A stretch of 64,000 bases of DNA, taken from Flavobacterium sp. JAD_PAG50586_2. Its GTDB lineage: Bacteria; Bacteroidota; Bacteroidia; Flavobacteriales; Flavobacteriaceae. This document shows positions 1 to 9,214 of the stretch, in pieces. Under the pieces are notes generated by a model. That model searched no databases, was not told where the DNA came from, and saw only the letters and a list, made by a program, of their open reading frames with translations. Where the stretch lies: NCBI GenBank assembly GCA_023213215.1, contig CP096136.1, positions 1,550,001 through 1,614,000 on the forward strand. The letters are read 5' to 3'. Both the position numbers and the translations under genes were made by a program. Positions within the stretch are counted from its first letter, which is position 1; the number at the start of each line of letters is the position of its first letter.

Positions 1-1125
1 TTCGCAATCTTTACCGAGGCATTTTTCTTTAATTTTATCATTGATTGGAAACTTCTTTATTTAATTTTATTAGTAAACTATGTTTTATTAATTAAAATTA
101 AGAAACTTACCGTAAATATCTATTTCGTTTATTTAATGCTTTTATTCTTAATTCACGGATTAATAATGTATAGCATTATTGGAATTACCCCTAATTATTT
201 ATTGTCGCAAATTATGGGTATTACGATAGTTAGCACTTATTACTACAACTTCATACCTCTTTATAATAAAGAAGAAATTATAAATACTTATTTAAAAATG
301 TCTGTTTGGATAGCTGCCATCGGCTATGTTTTTTTTCTTTTAAATATTAATGTAAATGATGGGCGTTTACAAAGTATATTCAAGGAACCTGCTCATTATG
401 CTATTGTCGTCGTTCCTGCATGTTATTATTTACTTAAAACAAAAAAATATTTGTCATTTGCAATAGTTTTTGGATCCCTTATTTTATCGCAATCCTCTAT
501 TGGTTACATGGGTTGTGCGCTAATGTTTATATTACCTAACATATCATTAAAAAGAATAAAATATATAATAATAACTATTCCAGTATTAGTTATAGCTTTT
601 TTTGTGGTTTATAATAATTTTTCATTTTTGAAATTAAGAGTTGATGATACAGTAGAAACATTAAACGCAGTAAATAACGGCAAATTTAAAACATGGACTA
701 ACCAAAGCAGTTATGCCTTATTGAGTAATGCCTACATTGCTAATAAAAATATTCAAGACCATCCTTTTGGTAGTGGACTTGGCAGTCACTATCACATGCA
801 CACACAGGTGTATTTAAAACAAATGCGTCCGCCACCTTATTTAGTAACTTTAAAATCCGAAAAAATTAATTCCCAAGATGCCGCTTCACTTTTTTTGAGA
901 TTAGTTTCAGATTTGGGTTTAATCGGAATTGTGTTAATTGTTTATTTAATGTATTTGAGTTTTAAATCGTATAGATCGAACAAATATTTTTTTGCTCAAG
1001 GTGTAGTAATATATTTGCTTCTGAAACTTTTCAGAGATGGTCATTACTTTCCTCCCGAACTATTCTTTTTTATATGGATAATTTACTATGAGTTAAAAAA
1101 AAGACCTTTAGAAACAATATCATAA
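1..1125 (+). CDS. O-antigen polymerase/ligase-like membrane protein (5' truncated)
   Basis: A multi-pass inner-membrane protein of at least 374 residues, cut off by the window start. The frame is open from base 1, so the first ATG at 136 is probably internal. Many hydrophobic segments are separated by short basic loops. A larger soluble loop contains DHPFGSGLGSHYHMH, the kind of periplasmic loop seen in Wzy polymerases and WaaL-type ligases. These enzymes polymerise or transfer undecaprenyl-linked glycan repeats on the periplasmic side. A glycosyltransferase follows 29 bp downstream on the same strand, consistent with an O-antigen operon. Sequence alone does not separate polymerase from ligase. 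Confidence 0.7.
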   Translation, partial: FAIFTEAFFFNFIIDWKLLYLILLVNYVLLIKIKKLTVNIYFVYLMLLFLIHGLIMYSIIGITPNYLLSQIMGITIVSTYYYNFIPLYNKEEIINTYLKMSVWIAAIGYVFFLLNINVNDGRLQSIFKEPAHYAIVVVPACYYLLKTKKYLSFAIVFGSLILSQSSIGYMGCALMFILPNISLKRIKYIIITIPVLVIAFFVVYNNFSFLKLRVDDTVETLNAVNNGKFKTWTNQSSYALLSNAYIANKNIQDHPFGSGLGSHYHMHTQVYLKQMRPPPYLVTLKSEKINSQDAASLFLRLVSDLGLIGIVLIVYLMYLSFKSYRSNKYFFAQGVVIYLLLKLFRDGHYFPPELFFFIWIIYYELKKRPLETIS

Positions 1126-1154
1126 ACACAAATTAATTTTATTAAATATTTTAA

Positions 1155-2239
1155 ATGAAAATTTATCATTTTGTAGAAAACATTTCTTTAGAACGAGGTG
1201 GAGTAAGGACAGTAGTTGCTAATTTGGATAATTATTTAAATGAAAGCCATCCAAACTGTTCCGTTATATTAACAAATGCAAAGGAAGAATCAGACCCATA
1301 TTTAGAATTTACTTCAACAAAATTTAAAGCCTGGGCCTACTCAAAAGAGCTAAAAGAATATGCTGAAAACATCCCAATAAATAATGCTGTTTTTCATTTG
1401 CAAGGCGTATTTATGCATTGTCATTACTTAGCTAGTAAAGTGGCGCAAAAACGTAATATTCCATATATTGTAACCTGTCACGGGATGATAGAACCCGTAT
1501 ACTTAAAAGAAAAAAGACTAAAAAAGAAGATCTATATGGATTTGTTTTTGAATAAAATTTTATCTAAGTCAACTATTTTACACGCAATAACACCTCACGA
1601 AAAAAATAATTTATTTAAACTCTCTGGACATAAAAACATTATCGAAATCCCTAATTTTATTCATCATTCCAGTTTGCCAAAAGATTTAACTTTCCAACCC
1701 GAAGAGGACTATTTGCTGTTTTTAAGCAGGCTTCATCCTCAAAAAGGACTTGATTTACTCCTAAATGCAATGACAAAAATAAATGACAAAAAAATTAAAT
1801 TAAAAATTGTAGGTACTCAAAATGAGTATTCCAATGAACTACAAAATAAACTCAAAAATTCTAATATTGAAAATAGAATAGAATTTGTAGGCAGTGTTTA
1901 TGGTGATGAAAAATACAAAATCTATGCTAATGCAAAAGCATTTGTTGTACCTTCTTATTCTGAAGCCATAGGAATGGTAAATCTTGAAGCAGCAGCATGC
2001 AAAACCCCTGTAATAACCACTTTTAATACTGGAATTAACCCCGACTGGAACAGTAATGGTGGATTAATGATAAATCCAAAAATTGAGGAATTAATTGAAG
2101 CTATAAACCAGGCTACCTCATGGTCTGCGCAAGAAAGAGAAGATAGAGGAAATAGATTATCCAACTTTGTTGTAAACAATTACAGCTGGGAAAAAAAGGG
2201 TACTTATGGGATGAACTTTATGGTACTTTACAACAATAA
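1155..2239 (+). CDS. Glycosyltransferase family 4 (group 1), C-terminal frameshift
   Basis: A GT-B fold glycosyltransferase of about 361 residues that adds a sugar from a nucleotide donor to a lipid-linked glycan at the cytoplasmic membrane face. The N-terminus has VENISLERGGVRTVV (donor/acceptor loop). The C-terminal half has SRLHPQKGLDLLLNA and the EX7E motif in SEAIGMVNLEA. As written the frame runs on to 2282 through a terminator hairpin. Adding one A to the A7 run at 2191-2197 instead gives a normal ending, WEKKGYLWDELYGTLQQ, with a stop at 2237-2239 just before the hairpin. I take that as the real end. It follows the polymerase-like gene and probably shares its transcript. The sugar specificity is unknown. 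Confidence 0.8.
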
Positions 2240-2264
2240 AAAAGGAGCGAAAATCGCTCCTTTT
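2240..2264. terminator. Bidirectional rho-independent terminator
   Basis: Perfect stem GGAGCGA / TCGCTCC with an AAA loop, flanked by A4 on one side and T4 on the other. It can therefore end transcription of the glycosyltransferase (plus) and of the lipoprotein gene (minus). Confidence 0.85.
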
Positions 2265-2272
2265 GTTATCTG

Positions 2273-2800
2273 TTATTCTTGAGAACTCTCAATTATTGCT
2301 TTTAACATTTCGTTACCAGCAAGACCAGGGCAGTAAGTCTTGTCGTGTTTCAATTCATGAATTCCTGTTTTGAGGTTCATTACTAACTGATCACCGTTTG
2401 CAAAAAATCTATCTGTTTTTTCACCATTGCCTCCAATAATCGCTTCACCATTATTAAGTATACTTATTCCTTTTATTTGAAGTGTTTTTTGTTCTTTGTT
2501 TGTGCTCAATGAAAAACAAATATTAGAAAATTCTAAACCTGTAGGTATTTTATAAACAACTCGCTGTACTGTAGGAGAACCTTTTACATTTACATAAACC
2601 CTTGAGTCTAACATGTCTTTACCATGACGATCGTAAATATTCAAGTAAGTACTGTCATTTTTTTCATAAACAGCGTCTAAGTAAACAACAAAATCACTTT
2701 TTACAGTTTTTTCAGTTTTTTCAACATCTTCTTTCTTTTCTTTTCCACAAGAAACAATTACTAAACTTATTAACGATAATAAGACTATTTTTTTCATCAT
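2273..2800 (-). CDS. Hypothetical lipoprotein
   Basis: A 175-residue predicted lipoprotein of unknown function. The N-terminus MMKKIVLLSLISLVIVSC is a type II signal peptide with the lipidated Cys in VSC, followed by a charged K/E linker. The rest looks like one compact domain rich in beta strands (FVVYLDAVYEKNDS; RVYVNVKGSPTVQRVVYKI). It stands alone on the minus strand inside the polysaccharide locus, with its own promoter (TAAATTTG at 2821-2828) and a shared terminator. The context suggests, but does not prove, a link with surface glycan. I do not recognise a named family. Confidence 0.75.
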   Translation of the reverse strand: MMKKIVLLSLISLVIVSCGKEKKEDVEKTEKTVKSDFVVYLDAVYEKNDSTYLNIYDRHGKDMLDSRVYVNVKGSPTVQRVVYKIPTGLEFSNICFSLSTNKEQKTLQIKGISILNNGEAIIGGNGEKTDRFFANGDQLVMNLKTGIHELKHDKTYCPGLAGNEMLKAIIESSQE

Positions 2801-2820
2801 ATGCTTTTTTAAAATTTTTA

Positions 2821-2828
2821 CAAATTTA
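2821..2828 (-). promoter_or_regulatory. Bacteroidota-type -7 box for the lipoprotein gene
   Basis: Minus-strand TAAATTTG, with a TTG 20 bp upstream as the -33 element, lies about 20 bp before the ATG. This fits the TTG-N17-23-TAnnTTTG pattern known for Flavobacterium. Confidence 0.6.
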
Positions 2829-2874
2829 ATGTTTTATACTAAAACTTTCAAATTATCATATAAAAACATTAACA

Positions 2875-2882
2875 TATATTTG
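2875..2882 (+). promoter_or_regulatory. -7 box TATATTTG upstream of the split wzy-like gene
   Basis: TATATTTG matches the Flavobacterium -7 consensus 30 bp before the TTG start at 2912. No clear TTG lies at -33. It is divergent to the lipoprotein promoter 50 bp away. Confidence 0.45.
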
Positions 2883-2911
2883 CGTTTCTTATAACTTAAA
2901 TTACATCTGTT

Positions 2912-4166
2912 TTGAATAGGACAAAAATTGAAAGATTAACCCGGCTAATTTTTCCAATATTAATTTGTTTTGTAATGACATTTCCAATTTTAAAGGAAAA
3001 CGTATCAACTTTTAGCATTATTTTGCTCTGCTTAAATTTAATAATATATAAAGTTTCGTCCAAAGATTTTAGTTTTATCAAACTTGATACTTTATTATTA
3101 ACAATTCCTTTTTGGATTATTTTATTTACTTCTTTTTTCTACTAATTTAGAAATTAGTTTTATTCACATTCAACACGCTTTGTTTTTCTTACTAGTTCCA
3201 ATAACTTTTTTTTAATTCCAAAAGAATTTTTTACTTCAAAAAAAGTGAATTTATATATTTCTTTTTTAAAAAATACTTGTGTTATAATAACCATAATTTA
3301 TATTGTGTCTTATTTTCAAAGCATTACTTTTTGGAAATTTAAACTCGGTTATTATGAGTATTCTGATTTTAGAGATTTTGTTTATAATGAGTTTAAAGTA
3401 TTTAAAATTCATCCTAGTTATTTTACTTCAATTCTAATTTTGTGTACAGCACACAGTTATGAATTAGTTTTAAAACAAAAAAAATACTTTCATTTGATTT
3501 ATGTTTTTGTTTTTATGATTATCACCTTTCTATTATTGACAAGGTTAAACATTATCGTTTTCATTTCTTTGTTATTTTTAATGACTTTTTTAGAACTTCT
3601 CTCAAACCAAGTTCTCGTGTAGCTTTTGGTTTATTTTTTTAGTGTTTGCAGCCTTACTGGTAGTTTATGTGCCAGGAATTAGAATGAGGTTTGCAGAAAC
3701 AATAAATAGTTTCAATGTTAAACCAAAGGATTTAGACTATGACTCTACCAATATACGGAAAGCAATATTAGACTGTGACTTGAGCTTAGTTAAAGAAAAC
3801 TGGAAAACCGGAATAGGATATGAAAACCTTCAAAACAGCTTAAACGATTGTTATAAATCAAATTATAACTCTAGTTTTTACTTACAAGATAATTATATGA
3901 CTCATAATTATTACTTGTATATTTTTATTTGCAGTGGCTTTTTTGGCTTTATTTTATACCTATTTTATCTATACAACCTAGTAAGAATTTGTGTCAAAAA
4001 AAATATTTTCTTGTTGAATGTGTTAGTTATAAGTACTCTAATTATTTGTTTTGTTGAAGATTATTTATACAGACAATACGGATTACTATACTTCAACTTG
4101 TTACTTATGATTTTTATTAAATATGATGAAAATAAAAAACAAAAAACTACAGAAAACGGTATTTAA
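2912..4166 (+). pseudogene. Frameshifted O-antigen polymerase/ligase (Wzy/WaaL-like)
   Basis: Three consecutive open segments (2912-3145, 3245-3622, 3642-4166) together make one 418-residue polytopic membrane protein. Four indels in T runs repair it: T6 at 3133-3138, T8 at 3206-3213, T6 at 3586-3591 and T7 at 3634-3640. The joins read naturally, for example SSRVAFGLFF into LVFAALLVVYVPG. A periplasmic loop with WKTGIGYENLQNSL resembles the Wzy/WaaL loop. The TTG start is the first in-frame option and is uncertain. The 3' end overlaps the convergent GT2 gene by 20 bp. It is either a real pseudogene or, given the same error type elsewhere in the window, a sequencing artefact. Confidence 0.7.
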
Positions 4167-4915
4167 TTTTTCGCGCTTTTGCTTTAAGGTGCGCTAAATA
4201 AAACTCAAAATAACATTGTAAATTAGAAAAACGTTTGTATTTGAGATGTAATTGGAGATTTTCTTTTAATACAGCATTCACCAATTGATTACTTACACCA
4301 CCGTTTAACATTCTAACCATTTTTTTATCAATAAATCCGGCATTGATGTAATGGTCACATCTAAGGAAAAATTCATAGTCACCTGCAATTTTGTAATCAG
4401 TATCAAAATTGCCATATTTATTAAACAAATCTATATGATGAAATGAACCCACGTGCCCGATATTCATATACCTACTCATCTGTTTATAATTGAACGGCTT
4501 TCCTATTATTTTTAAGATTTTATTATTCTCGTTAATTAATTCAACTTTGCTGGAAATATAATTTATGTTTGGAAATTTATTCATTTCATCCACGTAATTT
4601 TGCAAAGCAAATGGATAATAAGTGTCGTCAGAAACCAACAAAAGCAATCCATGATGAATTTACTTTTTTTAAAGATTTATTCCAAGCATCGTAAATTCCT
4701 GAATCTGGTTCAGAAGTCCAATAATATGGTATATTTAGATCCCGGAATTTTGATACGTTTTCTTTTATTATGTCAACCGTTTTATCTTTCGAGGCTCCAT
4801 CCGCCAAAATCACTTCAAAATTTTTGTAAGATTGATTTAATAACGAATCTAATGTTGCTTGTAGTGTCTTTTCGGAATTATAAGTTGCAATAATTATGGA
4901 AAGTTGTAGGCTCAT
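4147..4915 (-). pseudogene. Glycosyltransferase family 2 (WcaA-like), one frameshift
   Basis: A GT-A fold glycosyltransferase of 255 residues after repair. The N-terminus LSIIIATYNSEKTLQATLDS and ILADGASKDKTVDII are the standard GT2 nucleotide-binding start. The DxD-like motif is broken as written: the frame reads WIAFVGF then stop. Removing one T from the TTT at 4632-4634 gives WIAFVGSDDTYYPFAL, with the metal-binding SDD. The C-terminal half (4147-4647) continues normally with the acceptor region GDYEFFLRC. It is the last gene of the minus-strand rfb/wzx operon. Specificity is unknown. Confidence 0.8.
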
Positions 4916-4935
4916 TTTTTATTAAGTTTGTTGAA

Positions 4936-5622
4936 CTAATCTCTAAAAAAGATTGCGTCAATTTCTAACAATTGACCTGTTTTTTCATCTTCAAAACCGT
5001 CTTCCAGAGAATATAATTTAAATCCGGAATCTTCTAAAATCTTAAAAATTTCTTTAAAATTTGGAGCTCCTTCATAGGTTGGTTTGATTGCTAATTCTAT
5101 TTGAATTCCTTTAATTTTCTTTAACGATTCGATAGATCCGTTAAGAATGTTTTTTTCATAACCTTGGGTGTCCAGTTTTAAGAAAACAATGTCGTTTGAA
5201 TCGCAAATTGTTTCAAAAATAGAATCTAAAATTTTAATTTCTACTTTTTCCTGACTTATGTATTCTGTGTGCTTTGCATTTTTTTCCATGTATTCGGTTC
5301 TGGAGAAAAACGAACTGGAAGCAAGGTTTTTTGCAATATTTATGGTTTTGGTTTCATTTTTATCGCCTAACGCAAAGTTTTTTGTTAAACAATTTTTGTC
5401 CTTCCTCAAATTATTCTTTAATTCATTAAAGACACTTGTTATAGGTTCAAAAGAAATGATTTTTCCTGTATATTCTATTTTTCGTAATTCCAAAGCATAT
5501 TGTCCTGTGTTTGCACCAACGTCCAGGATTTTCGTAATCCCAAAGTGTTTCAGTAATTTTTTTCTTCTTCTTAATGGCTTGTTCAGCCTGTATTTTATTT
5601 TGTCTTTTATGAACCTAATCAT
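4936..5622 (-). CDS. FkbM-family SAM-dependent methyltransferase
   Basis: A 228-residue class I methyltransferase of the FkbM type (Methyltransf_21). Motif I is KILDVGANTGQYALEL (~residues 30-46), the acidic end of beta-2 is IISFEP, and the typical FkbM motif FLKLDTQGYEKNIL lies near residue 147. In polysaccharide loci such enzymes O-methylate a sugar, often a terminal residue. The start overlaps the 3' end of the Wzx gene by 8 bp, so translation is probably coupled. The target sugar cannot be told from sequence. Confidence 0.85.
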   Translation of the reverse strand: MIRFIKDKIKYRLNKPLRRRKKLLKHFGITKILDVGANTGQYALELRKIEYTGKIISFEPITSVFNELKNNLRKDKNCLTKNFALGDKNETKTINIAKNLASSSFFSRTEYMEKNAKHTEYISQEKVEIKILDSIFETICDSNDIVFLKLDTQGYEKNILNGSIESLKKIKGIQIELAIKPTYEGAPNFKEIFKILEDSGFKLYSLEDGFEDEKTGQLLEIDAIFFRD

Positions 5623-6928
5623 TTATTACGTTTTTTATTCTTTTGTTAATAATATTGAATGCTTGTATCGGTAGAACAATGCATAGCGGCAGTATACTTA
5701 TGCAAGTTCCAACTACAATACCGGACACACCCAAATTGGTTTTTATTAAGGCAATACAAATTGGAATGTTAATAATTGCTCCAAAAATTGTAAGGCCCAA
5801 AGATAAGTTTATTTTGTTTACTCCATTCAAAAAATAATTATACATCGCTGTAAAGGATCTAAAAGTAATGTAAAGTGATATTGAAATTAATAATTCCGAC
5901 GGAATTTTTAAATCGGTTTTAAGCCACCAGAAAATAATTTTTTCGATAATAAAAAACAATATAATGGTTCCCACGATAAATATTAAAAAACAAAAATTAT
6001 AGATTACTAAAGTTCTTTTGATCCATCTGTATTGTCTCTCTGCAAATTTTTTGGAGAATATAGACCAAAAAGGGGCAAGTCCGGATATAACTAATAACAT
6101 TGGAACCTGATATATTTTTAGAACGATATCATAGTTTGCAACTTCTTTCGGACCGAAATATTTCTCAATTAAAAGATAATCAGTGGAAAAAATAATTATC
6201 ATACATATGTGAATGATAAAATATTTAATTCCAATATTTGACTTTGATTTTAGTACATTCAAATCAAAATATTTTAAAGAAATCTTAATGTTTTTATTTG
6301 TGTAGAAAAAATATATTGTAAAGCATGTACTCATCAATATATTCACGGAGCCAAAAACCAACGATACTATCAGTACCTTAGAGTAGCCGTGAAATAAATC
6401 ATATTTACTAAGTAAAAAAATAAATATCAGTATAAATAACTGAATTACCATTAGCGAAAATTCGACCAAATGTGATTTTAAAATACCAACAAATAATGAT
6501 TTGTAATTTCCTATTAGTAAGACAGATAAGGAAAATACTAGATTTAGGAATAAAATAAAATTGAAATTAATGACCTTAGAGTCTATATTTAAAAAATCAC
6601 TGACCGAAACAAACAGACTTAAAAAAAGATAAATAATCAAAATAAATAATGCCACTATTCCAATTCCCACGTAAATCGTCGTTATCAATGTATTTATTTT
6701 ACCTATTTTGTCCTTAGTGATTGTTGGTAACTCCGTTTTAATAATATTAGAAAATCCGAAATCCAAGAGATAAACCCATGAAATAATAGAATATATAGTT
6801 GTCCAAATACCGTAATCGCTTTTACCCAAATACTTAAAAGTAATTGACGTAGTTACAAAAACCAGTAACATCGATATAAACTTGAAAAGTATGCTGTAAA
6901 TTAATTGTGAATGTATTTTTGTTTCCAA
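5615..6928 (-). CDS. Polysaccharide flippase (Wzx-like, MATE/MOP superfamily)
   Basis: A 437-residue protein with about 12 membrane segments. The N-terminus has FKYLGKSDYGIWTTIYSIISWVYLLDFG, typical of Wzx proteins. It would flip undecaprenyl-pyrophosphate-linked glycan units across the inner membrane. No soluble domain is present and the length is normal for the family. It lies between rfbD (upstream) and the FkbM methyltransferase (downstream, 8-bp overlap) in one minus-strand operon. Confidence 0.85.
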   Translation of the reverse strand: METKIHSQLIYSILFKFISMLLVFVTTSITFKYLGKSDYGIWTTIYSIISWVYLLDFGFSNIIKTELPTITKDKIGKINTLITTIYVGIGIVALFILIIYLFLSLFVSVSDFLNIDSKVINFNFILFLNLVFSLSVLLIGNYKSLFVGILKSHLVEFSLMVIQLFILIFIFLLSKYDLFHGYSKVLIVSLVFGSVNILMSTCFTIYFFYTNKNIKISLKYFDLNVLKSKSNIGIKYFIIHICMIIIFSTDYLLIEKYFGPKEVANYDIVLKIYQVPMLLVISGLAPFWSIFSKKFAERQYRWIKRTLVIYNFCFLIFIVGTIILFFIIEKIIFWWLKTDLKIPSELLISISLYITFRSFTAMYNYFLNGVNKINLSLGLTIFGAIINIPICIALIKTNLGVSGIVVGTCISILPLCIVLPIQAFNIINKRIKNVIND

Positions 6929-6969
6929 CTTTATTGATTTTTTGTGTTCAATTAACTATTGTTTGATAT

Positions 6970-7803
6970 TTAGACTTTCAAACTTTCTTCCCAATTTTTT
7001 ATTTCCAATCCAAAAACCCTTTTTATTTTTGTTTTATCTAAAACACTATATCGTGGTCTTTTTGCCGGTGTAGGGAAGTCAGAAGTTGGAATGTCTTGTA
7101 AGTCTATATTGATATTATTAACTTCAAAAATTTCTTTGGCAAAATCATACCAACTGCATTGCCCTTCGTTGCTGAAGTGATAAATTCCAAAACTGCTGCT
7201 GTTGCTTGTAATGATTTTAAGCAAAGCCGCTGCTAAATCTACCGCATTTGTTGGCGTGCCAATCTGGTCATTTACCACTGAAATCGAATCTCTTTCCGAA
7301 GCCAACCGCAACATCGTCTTCATAAAATTATTTCCAAATTGTGAATAAACCCATGAAGTTCTAATGATATAATAATCATCAAAAACCGACTGAATGGCTT
7401 TTTCTCCATCTAATTTGGTTTGTCCGTAAACGCCTTTTGGATTAGGAATATCATTTTCTGAATAAGCTTTTGAAGTGTTACCATCAAAAACAAAGTCAGT
7501 AGAAATATGAAGTAAAATAGTTGAATATTCTTTGCAAACCTCAGCTATATTCCGGGCACCAATAACATTAATTAAATGTGCTTTTTCGGACTCACTTTCG
7601 GCTTTGTCAACAGCCGTGTAAGCTGCAGCATTTATACAATAATTGGGTTTTATTTTAGAAAATACTGTTTTGCAATTTTCTAAATTTGAAATGTCTAAAT
7701 CTGTCGAAGAACAAAAAACAAAATGGATTTCAGGATAATTAGGCGCAATAAACCGCAGGCTTTGTCCTAACTGTCCATTGGCTCCGGTTACTAAAGCTAC
7801 CAT
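6970..7803 (-). CDS. rfbD: dTDP-4-dehydrorhamnose reductase
   Basis: Final step of dTDP-L-rhamnose synthesis: NAD(P)H-dependent reduction of dTDP-4-dehydro-L-rhamnose in the cytoplasm. The 277-residue short-chain dehydrogenase fold has the Rossmann motif VTGANGQLGQSL at the N-terminus, DFVFDG in the middle, and the catalytic YxxxK in YGQTKLDGE. The C-terminal KRPRYSVLDKTKI is characteristic of RfbD/RmlD. It overlaps rfbC by 7 bp. Length and motifs are intact. Confidence 0.95.
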   Translation of the reverse strand: MVALVTGANGQLGQSLRFIAPNYPEIHFVFCSSTDLDISNLENCKTVFSKIKPNYCINAAAYTAVDKAESESEKAHLINVIGARNIAEVCKEYSTILLHISTDFVFDGNTSKAYSENDIPNPKGVYGQTKLDGEKAIQSVFDDYYIIRTSWVYSQFGNNFMKTMLRLASERDSISVVNDQIGTPTNAVDLAAALLKIITSNSSSFGIYHFSNEGQCSWYDFAKEIFEVNNINIDLQDIPTSDFPTPAKRPRYSVLDKTKIKRVFGLEIKNWEESLKV

Positions 7804-8348
7804 GCCTTTTTGGCATTTTCAATTGTTGGCTGTATTTTATCTTTTTCGGAAATAATCAATTCTGATATTGGAAATTGCCAATCAATATTTATCGATGGGT
7901 CATTAAAAATAATGCCTCCTTCCGATTCCTTATTATAAAAATTATCGCATTTATAAAAGAAAGTCGCTTTCTCACTTAATACCAAAAATCCATGTGCAAA
8001 TCCTCTTGGCACAAAAAGCTGTTTTTGGTTTTCTGCCGATAAAACTACTGCTTCATATTTTCCGAAAGTTGATGAATTTGGCCGAATATCAACAGCTACA
8101 TCCAAAACTTCGCCTTCCAAAACGCGGACTAATTTTGCTTGAGCATGTTCTCCGGTTTGATAATGCAAACCTCGTATAACACCTTTTGAAGAAAGCGATT
8201 GGTTGTCCTGAACAAAGTGAACACGTTGGTTAATTCCTTTCTGAAAAGTACTTTCGTTGAAGCTTTCCATAAAATAACCGCGTTCATCGACGATAATTTT
8301 GGGTTCAACAATAAAACATCCTTCAAGTTTGGTTGCAATAAAATTCAT
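7797..8348 (-). CDS. rfbC: dTDP-4-dehydrorhamnose 3,5-epimerase
   Basis: Third step of the dTDP-rhamnose pathway, epimerising C3 and C5 of dTDP-4-dehydro-6-deoxyglucose. This 183-residue single-domain cupin has the signatures GVIRGLHYQTGEHAQAKLVR (with the catalytic-region His), VLDVAVDIR and PRGFAHGFLVLSE. It sits 3 bp downstream of rfbA and overlaps rfbD by 7 bp, so the three genes form one translational unit. Nothing is missing. Confidence 0.95.
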   Translation of the reverse strand: MNFIATKLEGCFIVEPKIIVDERGYFMESFNESTFQKGINQRVHFVQDNQSLSSKGVIRGLHYQTGEHAQAKLVRVLEGEVLDVAVDIRPNSSTFGKYEAVVLSAENQKQLFVPRGFAHGFLVLSEKATFFYKCDNFYNKESEGGIIFNDPSINIDWQFPISELIISEKDKIQPTIENAKKAW

Positions 8349-8351
8349 ATT

Positions 8352-9208
8352 TTAAATCAAGCTAAGTAAATGCTTTCCATAACCGCTTTTTAGCAAGGGT
8401 TCGGCTAATTTTTCTAACTGTTTTGTATCAATAAAGCCCATTCTGTAGGCAGCCTCTTCAATAGCACCAATTTTTAATCCCTGACGCTCTTCTATTACCT
8501 GCACAAATTGTCCGGCCTGCATTAACGATTGGAACGTTCCGGTATCTAGCCAGGCAGTACCTCTGTCCAAAATGCTTACTTTGAGTTTTCCTCTTCTTAA
8601 ATATTCTTTATTAACGTCCGTGATTTCGATTTCACCGCGGTGACTAGGTTTAATATTGGCAGCAATTTCTACTACATCATTATCATAAAAGTAAATTCCG
8701 GGAACGGCAAAATTTGATTTTGGCTGTTGTGGCTTCTCTTCTATTGAAAGCACTTTTCCGTCTTTGTCAAAATCTACAACACCATACCTTTCCGGGTCAT
8801 GAACGTGGTAGGCATAAATGATTCCACCATCCGGATTGTTATTGGCTAACAATAATTCAGATAATCCGGTTCCGTAAAAATGTTATCGCCCAAAACCAAG
8901 GCAACCTTATCTTTTCCAATAAATTCCTTTCCGATGATAAATGCTTCCGCAAGACCATTTGGATGTTCCTGAACAGCATATTCAAATTTGCAGCCTATGC
9001 TTTTACCATCTCCTAATAATTGTCTGAATAATGGTAAGTCGTGTGGCGTTGAAATGATTAATATTTCATTGATTCCAGACCATATAAGTGTTGACAATGG
9101 ATAGTAAATCATTGGCTTATCATAAATGGGCATAAGTTGTTTACTTACCGCTAAAGTTAATGGGTGCAACCTTGTTCCAGAACCTCCTGCCAGAATAATC
9201 CCTTTCAT
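8352..9208 (-). pseudogene. rfbA: Glucose-1-phosphate thymidylyltransferase, one frameshift
   Basis: First step of the dTDP-rhamnose pathway (glucose-1-phosphate + dTTP). The N-terminal part (8846-9208) has the nucleotidyltransferase signature [17 protein letters not shown] and ends prematurely at [15 protein letters not shown]. The rest is in the next frame (8352-8852, AYHVHDPERYGVV onward). Adding one T (minus strand) to the T5 run at 8876-8880 restores [18 protein letters not shown], the conserved RfbA sequence, and a 285-residue protein of normal length. It is almost certainly a functional gene carrying a sequencing indel. It is 7 bp downstream of the Wzz-like gene. Confidence 0.9.
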
Positions 9209-9214
9209 AAAACC